The position numbers and the translations under genes are program-made. Shown here piece by piece: positions 7,040-15,153 of a stretch of DNA of 21,736 nucleotides (positions are counted from its first letter, which is position 1; every line of letters begins with the position of its first letter). The notes below the pieces were generated by a model. It did not search any database. It was not told the DNA's origin and saw only the letters and a list, made by a program, of their open reading frames with translations. The DNA is taken from contig CAYRRA010000065.1 of NCBI GenBank assembly GCA_964426355.1, positions 1 to 21,736 on the forward strand, given 5' to 3'. This DNA comes from JAJFTV01 sp964426355 (GTDB lineage: Bacteria > Chloroflexota > Anaerolineae > Anaerolineales > Anaerolineaceae).

Positions 7040-8542
7040 TCAGCGTTTTACCAGGCGTTGAACGTCGTTACCCTCCAAATCGCGCAGCACAAAAGCGATT
7101 ACTCCTTGCTGGTTTGCTTCAAAGATGACGAATTCTGTTCCCCAATAAGGCTTATGATATCTCATGCGGAAAGTATCATCCTCCCAATGAGATAAATCTG
7201 CTTGCTGCTCTGAGCTATAGTCATAAACCAGTTTACCGCTTTCCCATCGAATGTGTACGGTTCCCATCAACGGGCTCTCATACTCGCCCGCATATTTTTC
7301 GAGTGGAAGTGAAGGTGCGCTGGATTGTTTGCGACTTGTTTCAAAGGCATCCAGCATTGGCTGAAGACCACTTATCCAGCTTTTTGCAAGTTCAAGTCCC
7401 TTTTGGCTGTAATCATTCCAGTCGTTGAACAGGATGGCGTCCACCAGGAATAAAGCGACCAGTATGTGGATGATGCCACTGTACGTGTTGATAAATGTGC
7501 TGAACCCCAGGTTTTCAGAAGGGATAAAACCAATGGTCGTATTGCCATCCACTGTGTTGCCCCCATGGACGATGAGTTTTTTTCCATGGAAGCTCATGAC
7601 AACCCATCCAAAGGCATACGTTTGAAAATCGATGCCTAATTCTAATGGCATCAGCTCGGCAATAACTGAATCCTGAGGGAGTATATTGAATTGAGGTGTG
7701 GTAAGTTCCTCAAACAATTCAGAGCTAAAAATTCGTTTTCCTTTAAAATCGCCTTTGGCTAAAAACAGATCAATCCAGTTCTTAATATCATCCATAGTCG
7801 ACCAGATCGAACCGGCGGCATTGGTGCCCAACTCCCAGAAATCGGCTGGCTTTTGTTCGTCGAAGAAGCGCAGCTCTACCGGCATCAATTTATCGTCATG
7901 GTTGTAATGACCACGTGCAATCGCTCCTTTGTGATTTGCCAACATTTGCTGCAAATTGATGTAGGTCGAACTCATTTCCAGGGGGTCGAAGATGCGTTTT
8001 TGCATGAAATCTGCATAGCTCATTCCTGAAATGACCTCGATGATCTTTCCGGCGACGATATATTGTTCATTGCCATAATGAAAACGGGTACGGAAATCCT
8101 TATTGGGTTGGATATAACGAATTTTTTCAATGAACTGGTCCGGGTCAAATTTCTCGCCCTGTAGCATGATGCGGTTCCAACGTTGCAGCCCCAGTTTATG
8201 GTTTACAAGATCGCGAATAGTTACATGCTCTGTAACCCACGGGTCAACCATGGCAAAGCCAGGCAGATACTGAATCACTCTGTCATCCCAATTGAGTTTA
8301 CCTTCGTCCACCAATAAGCCAAGTGCGGCGGCTGTAAATGCTTTCGTACAAGATCCAATACTAAAAACGGTATCGGGTTTGATGGGTTCAGGATTTCCTT
8401 TATCACACACCCCGAAGCCCTTTGAAAGAACAAACTCACCATCCTTGATCACCGCGGCGAGACCACCTGGAATATTCCAGTCTTGATAGGCTTGTTCGAT
8501 GTAGGCACTGATTTCCTCGATTGAATAATTTGTTTTTGACAT
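7040..8542 (-). CDS. Beta-lactamase-family (class C fold) serine hydrolase
   Basis: Penicillin-binding-protein-like hydrolase of 500 residues. The SxxK motif is Ser64-Cys-Thr-Lys67, the YxN motif is Tyr156-Gly-Asn158 and the third motif is His326-Gly-Gly328, as in esterases and D-aminopeptidases of this family rather than true beta-lactamases. The C-terminal 100 residues resemble the DUF3471 beta-barrel appended to many such hydrolases. No signal peptide is visible, which suggests cytoplasmic action, unlike wall-acting PBPs. The start at 8542 has AGGA 8 bases upstream and lies 14 bases after the MFS gene, so the two are co-transcribed. The substrate may be an ester or a D-amino-acid or beta-amino-acid amide; this is inference. 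Confidence 0.92.
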   Translation of the reverse strand: MSKTNYSIEEISAYIEQAYQDWNIPGGLAAVIKDGEFVLSKGFGVCDKGNPEPIKPDTVFSIGSCTKAFTAAALGLLVDEGKLNWDDRVIQYLPGFAMVDPWVTEHVTIRDLVNHKLGLQRWNRIMLQGEKFDPDQFIEKIRYIQPNKDFRTRFHYGNEQYIVAGKIIEVISGMSYADFMQKRIFDPLEMSSTYINLQQMLANHKGAIARGHYNHDDKLMPVELRFFDEQKPADFWELGTNAAGSIWSTMDDIKNWIDLFLAKGDFKGKRIFSSELFEELTTPQFNILPQDSVIAELMPLELGIDFQTYAFGWVVMSFHGKKLIVHGGNTVDGNTTIGFIPSENLGFSTFINTYSGIIHILVALFLVDAILFNDWNDYSQKGLELAKSWISGLQPMLDAFETSRKQSSAPSLPLEKYAGEYESPLMGTVHIRWESGKLVYDYSSEQQADLSHWEDDTFRMRYHKPYWGTEFVIFEANQQGVIAFVLRDLEGNDVQRLVKR

Positions 8543-8556
8543 GTCGGAATTCCTTT

Positions 8557-9930
8557 CTATTTTTCTGTTTCATTCTTTCCTGTTGCTGTGTGTTCTTCCT
8601 GGCGTATCTCGCCGCGTTTGGCGGGTAAGATGGCAATGATAGAAAGGACCATAAACACCACCATCACCAGCCAGATGTTGTTGTAATTATTACCAAATTT
8701 CTCAACCACGAAACCGCCGATCATAGGTCCGAATATAAAGCCGGCTGTTTTGGCAAAAACGAGCAATCCGTTGTACGTACCGAGCAGCGTGTCATCTGGA
8801 GCTGAATCCAGCAACATGACATCCATGTTGACATTGACAAATGCCCAAAAGAAGGCGGCAACTCCAACAAACACCCAGATCAAGCTTGCGCTTGTGACAA
8901 AATAGGTGGTCACGCTGATAAGGGCATAAACCAGCAATCCGATGAGCACGGTGGGTTTGCGCTTGATCTTTTTTGCAAGAAAGCTGCCCGGGAAAGTTCC
9001 AAGAATATAAGCACCACCAGCAGCGGCGAACACCATTCCGGCAGATGCTGGATCCATTTTTAAAATGGATACATTGTATGAGGTAAGGAATGATTGGATT
9101 TGACCAAATGCAATGTACGACACAAACATGCTGACCAGGATGAAGACCAGGCTTTTTAGATATTCACCTTTCAGCGAACGCAGGGATTGGATAACTGATT
9201 TTAGATTGAGTATGCTCGCTGATGTACTAGTTTCGTCGGCAGTATCAAATGGCACGGGTGGTTCTTTAACAAAAAACATCGTTAAGAAAATGATGATCAG
9301 CGTCAGGATCCCGCCGACTAGAAATGGCATCACGGGGCTGATACCAAACAAGACCGACATCAAAATTGCGCCGACCACATTTGCCACACCCCCCACAACA
9401 CAGGCGATGGCGTTAACCGTGCTGCGAAACTTGGAGGGAGAGATATCAAAAACGAGGGTTAGCGAAGGCGCTTCGATAATTGCCAGAGGCAACATCATGA
9501 AAACCAGCGAGATAAAGAACGGGATGAAGTAAGGAGCCAACGCCTGGGTTTGCCCGTGGAGTTCAGGTGGAACGCGCAATGCTAGAAAAGGGATCAAGAT
9601 GAATGAAATGATGGCAATCGGTGTTGCCAGGACGATCCAGGGTTTACGACGCCCAAAGCGCGAGCGCGTCCCATCTGATATCATACCAATCAACGGGGTA
9701 ATGAACAAACCGGCGACATTATCCAACGTCAGTAGTATGCCGGTAACAAATGCCCCATAGCCAAACCCATACAAGACAATCCCTTCCGGCATCTCAAAGG
9801 ATGGGTTGCCCGCCTGTAACCAGATGGGCACATAACTGTTATAAATCAGCCACATTAATTGTGCCATCGCCGGGATAAAACTGGCGATGAGCACACTTCC
9901 CCAACGGATTTCACGAACCTTTCTCACCAT
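8557..9930 (-). CDS. MFS transporter, SLC45/GPH-like
   Basis: Inner-membrane secondary transporter of 457 residues with about 12 hydrophobic segments. The loop between segments 2 and 3 carries GMISDGTRSRFGRRKPW (residues 82-98), a major-facilitator motif A of the type in glycoside/pentoside/hexuronide and SLC45-like transporters. A charged central loop (about 220-250) divides two six-helix halves. Direction and substrate cannot be told from sequence; a TetR partner more often goes with efflux, whereas this subfamily usually imports. The ATG at 9930 has AAGGAG 8 bases upstream and lies 3 bases past the tetR-like stop, so it is almost certainly in the same operon and repressed by that regulator. 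Confidence 0.92.
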   Translation of the reverse strand: MVRKVREIRWGSVLIASFIPAMAQLMWLIYNSYVPIWLQAGNPSFEMPEGIVLYGFGYGAFVTGILLTLDNVAGLFITPLIGMISDGTRSRFGRRKPWIVLATPIAIISFILIPFLALRVPPELHGQTQALAPYFIPFFISLVFMMLPLAIIEAPSLTLVFDISPSKFRSTVNAIACVVGGVANVVGAILMSVLFGISPVMPFLVGGILTLIIIFLTMFFVKEPPVPFDTADETSTSASILNLKSVIQSLRSLKGEYLKSLVFILVSMFVSYIAFGQIQSFLTSYNVSILKMDPASAGMVFAAAGGAYILGTFPGSFLAKKIKRKPTVLIGLLVYALISVTTYFVTSASLIWVFVGVAAFFWAFVNVNMDVMLLDSAPDDTLLGTYNGLLVFAKTAGFIFGPMIGGFVVEKFGNNYNNIWLVMVVFMVLSIIAILPAKRGEIRQEEHTATGKNETEK

Positions 9931-9933
9931 TTT

Positions 9934-10596
9934 TTATTCTCCTTTATCTTTGTTGATAGGGTTTAAATCAATCATTCGATCGACGTACATGTCGATAAAT
10001 TCAAAGTATTTTTGCATCATCTCTGGTGACCAGGGGTCGCCTTCGCCCAGGTCTTTTACCAGGTTACGACCGGTGAAATATCCCATTTGCAACCATGCAA
10101 AACCTGACATCCACAACAGCATCATGATGCGATCAGGAGAGATGGTTCCTTCCAGGCGGGCTTTTTCAAGGAGATCGATGTCAATCTGATATAGTGGAAG
10201 AGAAAACTCCCGGTCAATCTCTAAAGCCAGCTCATCGTTCTCTAAAAGACGGTATACCCAAAGACGCTCCAGGTATGGCATTTCTGCAAAACGCCTGAAC
10301 TGTTCCTTCCAAGTTTCACCAATCACTTTCTTTAACAAAGGGATGTTTGTGAAAAGGGTATCGGATAAATCTTTGTATTTTTCCAAGATTTCCTGGATTA
10401 CTTTATATTCATACTCGTATTGGCGGCGAAAAACCTCTTTATAGAGCAGTTCTTTGCTGGTTACATGCTGTTGAACGGTGGCTACATGTAAACCCACTTC
10501 GCGGGCAATCTCACGCATCGATGTGCCGTGATAACCTTTTTGGGCAAAAAGTCTTGTTGCAACTTCAACAATCCGGTCATAACTATCTTTTTCCAT
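9934..10596 (-). CDS. TetR-family transcriptional regulator
   Basis: DNA-binding repressor of 220 residues. The N-terminal helix-turn-helix is clear: VEVATRLFAQKGYHGTSMRE, then AREVGLHVATVQQHV with the conserved SKELL helix start (about residues 10-55). The C-terminal ligand domain is variable, so the inducer cannot be predicted. The start is ATG 10596, with AAAGGA 6 bases upstream; a TTG at 10627-10629 in frame would overlap the operator and is unlikely. It is the first gene of the cassette. The palindrome at 10619-10644 just downstream of its -10 box indicates autorepression and co-control of the transporter and hydrolases that follow. Confidence 0.95.
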   Translation of the reverse strand: MEKDSYDRIVEVATRLFAQKGYHGTSMREIAREVGLHVATVQQHVTSKELLYKEVFRRQYEYEYKVIQEILEKYKDLSDTLFTNIPLLKKVIGETWKEQFRRFAEMPYLERLWVYRLLENDELALEIDREFSLPLYQIDIDLLEKARLEGTISPDRIMMLLWMSGFAWLQMGYFTGRNLVKDLGEGDPWSPEMMQKYFEFIDMYVDRMIDLNPINKDKGE

Positions 10597-10618
10597 TAAA
10601 AGTCCTTTGGGGAAATAA

Positions 10619-10644
10619 TAACCATACAAGCGTTTGTATGGTTA
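10619..10644. promoter_or_regulatory. TetR-type operator palindrome
   Basis: Arms TAACCATACAA (10619-10629) and TTGTATGGTTA (10634-10644) are perfect inverted repeats around the 4-base centre GCGT. The site begins 1 base after the -10 hexamer and covers the expected transcription start, the classic place for TetR-family repression. I saw no second full copy in the window. Confidence 0.87.
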
Positions 10645-10645
10645 T

Positions 10646-10674
10646 ATCTTAGCGAAATTATTGTCACTTGTCAA
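10646..10674 (-). promoter_or_regulatory. Promoter of the tetR-mfs-hydrolase operon
   Basis: On the minus strand a perfect TTGACA (10669-10674) and TAAGAT (10646-10651) are separated by exactly 17 bases. It reads into the TetR gene, with the operator immediately downstream, so it should be strong when derepressed. Confidence 0.88.
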
Positions 10675-10744
10675 TAGGTTTTTCGGGAATCGCCGATTCT
10701 TCGTATCCCTAATTTTTAGATCGCCGCAGTCATCTTTCTCCCAG

Positions 10745-10783
10745 TGAAAAAATCACCACAGAGATGAAATCTTAGCGGTGATT
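10745..10783 (-). terminator. Rho-independent terminator of the primosome-HAD operon
   Basis: AATCACC (10751-10757) and GGTGATT (10777-10783) form a 7-bp stem, extended inside by AGAT/ATCT pairing. On the minus strand it runs into a T-run through 10747. It starts about 27 bases after the stop codon of the small membrane protein gene and insulates that operon from the TetR cassette promoter. Confidence 0.78.
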
Positions 10784-10810
10784 ATTGGGGAACCCTGGGC
10801 GGGTTGAAGG

Positions 10811-11098
10811 TTATTCTTTTGGCGGGGTAATAACAGAATGATCTTGCTCGCCATCCTCTTTCAGGCGTTTTACGCGCTTGTTCAACTCATTCAAAAGCTT
10901 ATCTTCTTCTTGATTCGGGTTGCGGATTGCTGAGCCAAAGCGCTTCAATACCTCGTAATCGCTACGGTTTTTGTGCCGTAAAGCTGAGATTAACCCCACA
11001 TTGAGCAAAACCACAAACAGGATGATAAGCCCCAATGCCACCCAGGCAATGATGGGGAGTTCTTTGCTGGAAAAATGAAGCGAAAGGCTGGCTAACAA
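10811..11098 (-). CDS. Small single-pass membrane protein, unknown function
   Basis: A 95-residue protein I do not recognise. One strong transmembrane segment lies at about residues 15-40, followed by a charged cytoplasmic-type tail with a Lys/Glu-rich helical stretch (63-82). The frame has no ATG before the membrane segment. The only good start is TTG at 11098, with AAGGTG about 5 bases upstream, overlapping the end of the HAD gene by 7 bases, so translation is probably coupled. It is the last gene before the terminator. Confidence 0.68.
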   Translation of the reverse strand: MLASLSLHFSSKELPIIAWVALGLIILFVVLLNVGLISALRHKNRSDYEVLKRFGSAIRNPNQEEDKLLNELNKRVKRLKEDGEQDHSVITPPKE

Positions 11099-11724
11099 TC
11101 CATCACCTTGTTAATTTCCTGCAGGAGGCGGATGCTGGCGTCGTATTCATCACCCGGTTCTTCACTGCCCACCCGGATGGTATAAAACCCGATTTGTTTG
11201 GCTGCTGCCAGGTTGACCACCGAATCATCCAGGAAAGCGCATCGGCTGGCATCCTGTTCGCCCGCGATATCGAGTGCCATGTGAAAAGCTTCCGGCATTG
11301 GTTTGCAGTGGGGGAACAATTGCAGGATATCGATGGTTTGTTCAAAGCAGTCGGCAATATTCAGCGCATTCATTACCCTCATGGCGTGTGGCACGTCGGC
11401 ATTGGTAAAGATCACTTTTTTCTGCGGCAGTGCTTGCAGCGCATGGCGAAGCACGGGGTTGGGTTTGAGAATCTTATCAATAGGGATGTCATGGACAAAA
11501 AGGAGATATTCTTCTTTGTCGATATTGAAATCGGATAACAAACCGCGCATGGTTGTTCCATAGTTGCGGTAATAATGTGTGCGCATCGATGGAATATCAT
11601 CCCAGGTAAGACCGAGTTTTTCATGCATGTACAGGCTAATGCGTTGTTTGATCAGTTCCCAGAGACCGGTTTCGGCGGGGTAGACGGTATCGTCCAGGTC
11701 GATAAAAAGCGTGTTTAACTGCAT
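11092..11724 (-). CDS. HAD hydrolase, pyrimidine 5'-nucleotidase-like
   Basis: Cytoplasmic HAD-superfamily phosphatase of 210 residues. Motif I is DLDDT, with nucleophile Asp9 and acid/base Asp11; motif II is Thr107-Asn108; motif III is Lys141 in CKPMP; motif IV is Asp166-Asp167. DLDDTVYP at the N-terminus and the helical cap resemble the SDT1/PHM8-type pyrimidine 5'-nucleotidase subfamily, which dephosphorylates UMP/CMP; substrate choice within HAD families is uncertain. The ATG at 11724 has only a weak ribosome-binding site. It lies 20 bases after the helicase-loader gene, consistent with one transcript. Confidence 0.88.
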   Translation of the reverse strand: MQLNTLFIDLDDTVYPAETGLWELIKQRISLYMHEKLGLTWDDIPSMRTHYYRNYGTTMRGLLSDFNIDKEEYLLFVHDIPIDKILKPNPVLRHALQALPQKKVIFTNADVPHAMRVMNALNIADCFEQTIDILQLFPHCKPMPEAFHMALDIAGEQDASRCAFLDDSVVNLAAAKQIGFYTIRVGSEEPGDEYDASIRLLQEINKVMDC

Positions 11725-11744
11725 AATAAATAAGTCATCCCTGA

Positions 11745-13103
11745 TTATTTGGTTTTCTTGCTGCGTGTGGTTTTTGAAGTCGTCTCCAGGCTGCTGCGGT
11801 AAGAAGGCGCCAGGATTGCATACGTTTTGCAGAGACGGGTATCGGTCATGCGACTGCGAATGCGCGCATCCATCTCCTGCAGATTGGATGCTGTGGTGAT
11901 GACGGTGGGTAGTTTTGCCGAATAGCGGTAGTTGATAATCTGATAGAGTTTTTCGCGTGCCCAGGGTGTGGCGCTTTCTGTCCCCAGGTCATCCAGAATC
12001 AGCAGCGCTGTTGTGCGCACATGGTTGAACAGGACATCATAAGATGTGGAACTGTTGGGGTTAAATGTGGCGCGCAAGTGGTCCAGAAGTTCCGGTACGA
12101 CCACAAACGTGGGGGATTCCCCCAGACTGAGGCGATAATTACCGATTGCGGCTGCGAGATGTGTCTTGCCGCAGCCGTATGTACCCATCAGGATGAGCCA
12201 TCCGGAAGGGGATTCGGCGAACTGATGCGCAGCCTGGAATGCTTTTTCCAGGCTGGATTTTTCCTCGATGGGAAGATTCTCTGATTCGCGCAGCCGGAAG
12301 GAGCCAAATGTGCATTCATTGTGCAGGTGAAGGGTGGAAAGCTGCGAGCGGTCATCTTGCATCGGGTTGCGAAAATCAGGCGCGTTAATCATCACCTTGA
12401 GTACCAATTCGGTATCCTGCATGCGGGAGCTGATGCGGTCATCAATGCGTTGCAATTCCATGTTGGTGGTTATGACGGTTGGAAGCCGCATCAGGTACCG
12501 ATGGTTGATAATCTGGAAAATCTTCTCGCGCACCCAGGGTGTGGCATTTTCAGTGCCCAGGTCATCCAGGATGAGCAATTTAACGTTGCGGATTTCCTCA
12601 AAGCGGCTTTCGAAGGTGACATCCTCAGTGCTGTACGACCCGCGCAGCCAATCCAGCAAATCGGGAACGGTTAACAGCATGGTGGGTACACCACTGTTGA
12701 CTGCCTGGTTGGCGATGGCGGCTGCAAGATGGGTTTTTCCACAACCAAACCCGCCAGTCAATACCAGCCATCCTTTCAGGTCTTTTGCAAATTGTACCGC
12801 TTGCCGATATGCGTTTTGCAAAGACATGACCTGCTCACTTCCCAAACCAACCCTTCCCTGTGGCTTAAAGCTTTCAAAGGTCATTTCCTGAAAAGCATCC
12901 AGGTTGCTCATCTGGTACAGGCGCAGAAATTGGGCTTGTATGGCATCTTTCTGGCGGCAACGGCAGATGGTCACCCGCCCGAAATCAGGGTCGGTGATCG
13001 GTACATCCTTACGGACGAACCCGACTCCGTGGCAGATTGGGCAGTTGGGGTCACCGGGGAGGCGTGTTGGCTGTGGGTCTTCAGTGTTCGATGATGTCAC
13101 CAT
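11745..13103 (-). CDS. DnaC/DnaI-like helicase loader with two AAA+ units
   Basis: AAA+ ATPase of 452 residues related to DnaC/DnaI/IstB helicase loaders, but containing two full loader units. The N-terminus has a probable zinc site (Cys21, Cys24, Cys48, Cys50). Unit 1 has Walker A GGFGCGKT (117-124), Walker B LLILDD ending at 181 and arginine-finger region RISSRM (223-228). Unit 2 repeats these: GTYGCGKT (307-314), LLILDD ending at 372 and RIRSRM (414-419). The units are offset by about 191 residues and share even the pre-Walker TFxSF segment, so this is a true internal duplication with both ATP sites intact. Single-unit loaders are about 250-310 residues. The start is ATG 13103 (AAGGGG upstream), overlapping the DnaD-like gene by 23 bases; the open frame extends to 13235 but without need. 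It probably loads the DnaB of the same operon. Confidence 0.93.
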   Translation of the reverse strand: MVTSSNTEDPQPTRLPGDPNCPICHGVGFVRKDVPITDPDFGRVTICRCRQKDAIQAQFLRLYQMSNLDAFQEMTFESFKPQGRVGLGSEQVMSLQNAYRQAVQFAKDLKGWLVLTGGFGCGKTHLAAAIANQAVNSGVPTMLLTVPDLLDWLRGSYSTEDVTFESRFEEIRNVKLLILDDLGTENATPWVREKIFQIINHRYLMRLPTVITTNMELQRIDDRISSRMQDTELVLKVMINAPDFRNPMQDDRSQLSTLHLHNECTFGSFRLRESENLPIEEKSSLEKAFQAAHQFAESPSGWLILMGTYGCGKTHLAAAIGNYRLSLGESPTFVVVPELLDHLRATFNPNSSTSYDVLFNHVRTTALLILDDLGTESATPWAREKLYQIINYRYSAKLPTVITTASNLQEMDARIRSRMTDTRLCKTYAILAPSYRSSLETTSKTTRSKKTK

Positions 13104-13761
13104 AATCCCCTTCGATGTATTTCCGCCGATTTTCTTGAGTGTCTCGCCGATCTTTTTCACTGCGACCTTCCTTTTGCCATGATTTGAGAATGGCATCAAT
13201 GTAGCGCCAGTTGCGAATATTCTTTTCGACTGCAATTTTTATGGCATCCGCAATCCATGTTTGTGGATAAGTGTCTTCTGCGTCTTCCAATGTGTCCGCC
13301 ATGAGTGGTGTCAATGGTCCAATATTTTCTTCGTAAAGCTGGAAGATATTGGGTCTTTCCTCACCCAGGGATGGGTCGGGACGCACGGTGAAGCCTGGTT
13401 TCCAGCTTCCTTTATGCAGTGCTTTTACGGTAGCCCGTCCGTGGGCGGTGTTGAGCAGATAGATGTTCTGCCCTTCAAAATGTACCTGAAGAAGCACATT
13501 ATGTTGAACAGCCCGCATCAGACCTTCGACAAGCGAATTTTCAGGGTTGGGGGACAGGCTTTTTAGGAGAATCTCATCTCTTGAGAAATCTTCATCCGTT
13601 AGATACTGCATATCTTTTTCCTGCCGGTTGATGTACCAGAAAGCATATAGGATGATCTTTAACTCGACCAGGTCATCTACCTCTTCCAGTAATTCTGTAA
13701 AAAAAGGTTCGGGTATGGGTGTGAGCCTGGTTTTGCCGGTGGGGAATCCTTCAAACGGCAT
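13081..13761 (-). CDS. DnaD-domain primosome protein
   Basis: Primosome-type DNA-binding protein of 226 residues. The N-terminal half (about 10-120) looks like a winged-helix region. The C-terminal DnaB_2/DnaD domain spans about 138-200 and has the diagnostic pattern IFQLYEENIGPLTPLM followed by IRNWRYIDAILKSW (182-195), matching the family's YxxxIxxxW-type helix. A charged tail follows. In Firmicutes DnaD helps recruit the helicase and its loader at origins and forks. Here the gene lies between dnaB (18 bases upstream) and the loader (overlapping by 23 bases), which argues for the same role. The ribosome-binding site is weak (GGAT about 8 bases before ATG). Confidence 0.88.
   Translation of the reverse strand: MPFEGFPTGKTRLTPIPEPFFTELLEEVDDLVELKIILYAFWYINRQEKDMQYLTDEDFSRDEILLKSLSPNPENSLVEGLMRAVQHNVLLQVHFEGQNIYLLNTAHGRATVKALHKGSWKPGFTVRPDPSLGEERPNIFQLYEENIGPLTPLMADTLEDAEDTYPQTWIADAIKIAVEKNIRNWRYIDAILKSWQKEGRSEKDRRDTQENRRKYIEGDYGDIIEH
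13262..13270 (-). promoter_or_regulatory. DnaA-box match inside the dnaD-like gene
   Basis: The minus strand reads TTATCCACA, an exact match to the E. coli DnaA box. It lies within coding sequence (Tyr-Pro-Gln codons), so it may be chance. Confidence 0.25.
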
Positions 13762-13779
13762 TTTTTCGATCCATTCCTT

Positions 13780-15153
13780 TTAATGCAGGTCCTGCACCGT
13801 GGCTGCATCAACAAAACGAGCCAGGTTTTTAAGGAAGACCATTTGAATACCTGAATGGGTGGGACCATTACGATGCTTGGCAACGATGATCTCTGCCAGG
13901 TTTTTATCAGGACCTTCCTCAGTTGCATCTGGACGATGAATGAAGAGCACTACATCCGCATCCTGCTCAAGGCTGCCGGATTCGCGCAGGTCGGAGAGCA
14001 TGGGGCGTTTATCGGAGCGCTGCTCAACGGCACGCGAGAGCTGTGCAGCAGCCAATACCGGTACTTTCAGGTCGCGCGCCAGCACCTTGAGGTTACGAGA
14101 GATATTGGATACCTCCTGTGCACGGTTTTCGGTGCGCCGTTCGCTTGACATCAACTGTAAATAGTCAACGATAATCAGGTCGAGGTTGTGCTCCTGATGC
14201 AAACGCCGGCACTTGGTTTGAAGCTGCAAAGGGGTGATAGCGGCGGTATCATCCAGGTAGATGTGCGTGTCTGAAAGGGATTCGATGGCTGCTGTGAAGA
14301 GACCCCATTCGTTTTCTTTTAGTTTGCCTGTGCGCAGCCGTTGGGAATCGATGGATGTTTCCTGGGCGATTAAACGCATGGCGAGCTGTTCGTTGGACAT
14401 TTCGAGCGAAAACAGTGCGACATGCTTTTTGTGAATTTGCGCTGCATATTTTGCCACCGAGAGCAGGAAACCTGTTTTACCGGAACCGGGTCTGCCAGCC
14501 ACGATGAGCAGGTCTGATTTTTGCAGACCGCCAAGAAGCCGGTCGAGGTCGCGCAGACCCGTTGGCACGCCCATGATTTCATCATCGATTTTTGAGAGCA
14601 TCTCAATATGGTCATAGAAATCACTCATCACATCTTTGATGAACTCAACATCATGACGGGTGTGCCGCTGGCTAATGCCGAAAATTTGTTTTTCTGCCTC
14701 TTCCAGCACCGAATTGATTGTCTGGTCTTTGTTATACGCCAGTTTGGCAATTTCGTTTGCCGCAGACAACATTCTGCGGCGCATGGCATATTCTTCAACG
14801 ATTTGCCCATACTCCACTGCGTGCATGGAAGTGGGTGTTTGATTGAGCAAAGCTGTAAGGAATGCGCCACCGCCAATTTCTGCTAGTTGACCGCGCTGCT
14901 GTAATTCTTCTGCTACGGTGAGATAATCAATCCTTGCGCGCCGTTCCTGCAAACGTTCATAAGCCTGCCAGATCCACCGGTTTCTTACGATATAAAAATC
15001 ATCGGCATCGATGATTTCTGCCAGGTCGTAGTACGTTTCTGGGTTAATCAGAACAGCCCCCAGCACCGCCTCTTCTGCTTGTCGGCTGTAGGGTTGGGTT
15101 TCTAACTCTGCGGTAGTGATTTCTTCAGCAGGAAAATCATCCATTTCGGGCAC
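13780..15153 (-). CDS. dnaB: Replicative DNA helicase
   Basis: Hexameric 5'-3' fork helicase, 457 residues, a normal length with no intein. The N-terminal helical domain starts at about residue 20 (QAEEAVLGAVL), a linker follows near 165-195, and the RecA-like domain carries Walker A GRPGSGKT (220-227) and Walker B LIIVDYLQLM with Asp330. The LSRAVEQR segment (372-379) and DLRESGSLEQDAD (388-400) are family signatures. The start is uncertain: GTG at 15153 or ATG at 15144, neither with a strong Shine-Dalgarno site. It is followed at 18 bases by the DnaD-like gene and then the loader, so helicase and loading factors are made together. Confidence 0.97.
   Translation of the reverse strand: MPEMDDFPAEEITTAELETQPYSRQAEEAVLGAVLINPETYYDLAEIIDADDFYIVRNRWIWQAYERLQERRARIDYLTVAEELQQRGQLAEIGGGAFLTALLNQTPTSMHAVEYGQIVEEYAMRRRMLSAANEIAKLAYNKDQTINSVLEEAEKQIFGISQRHTRHDVEFIKDVMSDFYDHIEMLSKIDDEIMGVPTGLRDLDRLLGGLQKSDLLIVAGRPGSGKTGFLLSVAKYAAQIHKKHVALFSLEMSNEQLAMRLIAQETSIDSQRLRTGKLKENEWGLFTAAIESLSDTHIYLDDTAAITPLQLQTKCRRLHQEHNLDLIIVDYLQLMSSERRTENRAQEVSNISRNLKVLARDLKVPVLAAAQLSRAVEQRSDKRPMLSDLRESGSLEQDADVVLFIHRPDATEEGPDKNLAEIIVAKHRNGPTHSGIQMVFLKNLARFVDAATVQDLH

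Noticed and set aside
13104..13235. Longer N-terminus of the helicase loader
   Set aside because: The extra residues overlap the DnaD-like gene's conserved C-terminal frame and add no domain; ATG 13103 has AAGGGG upstream.
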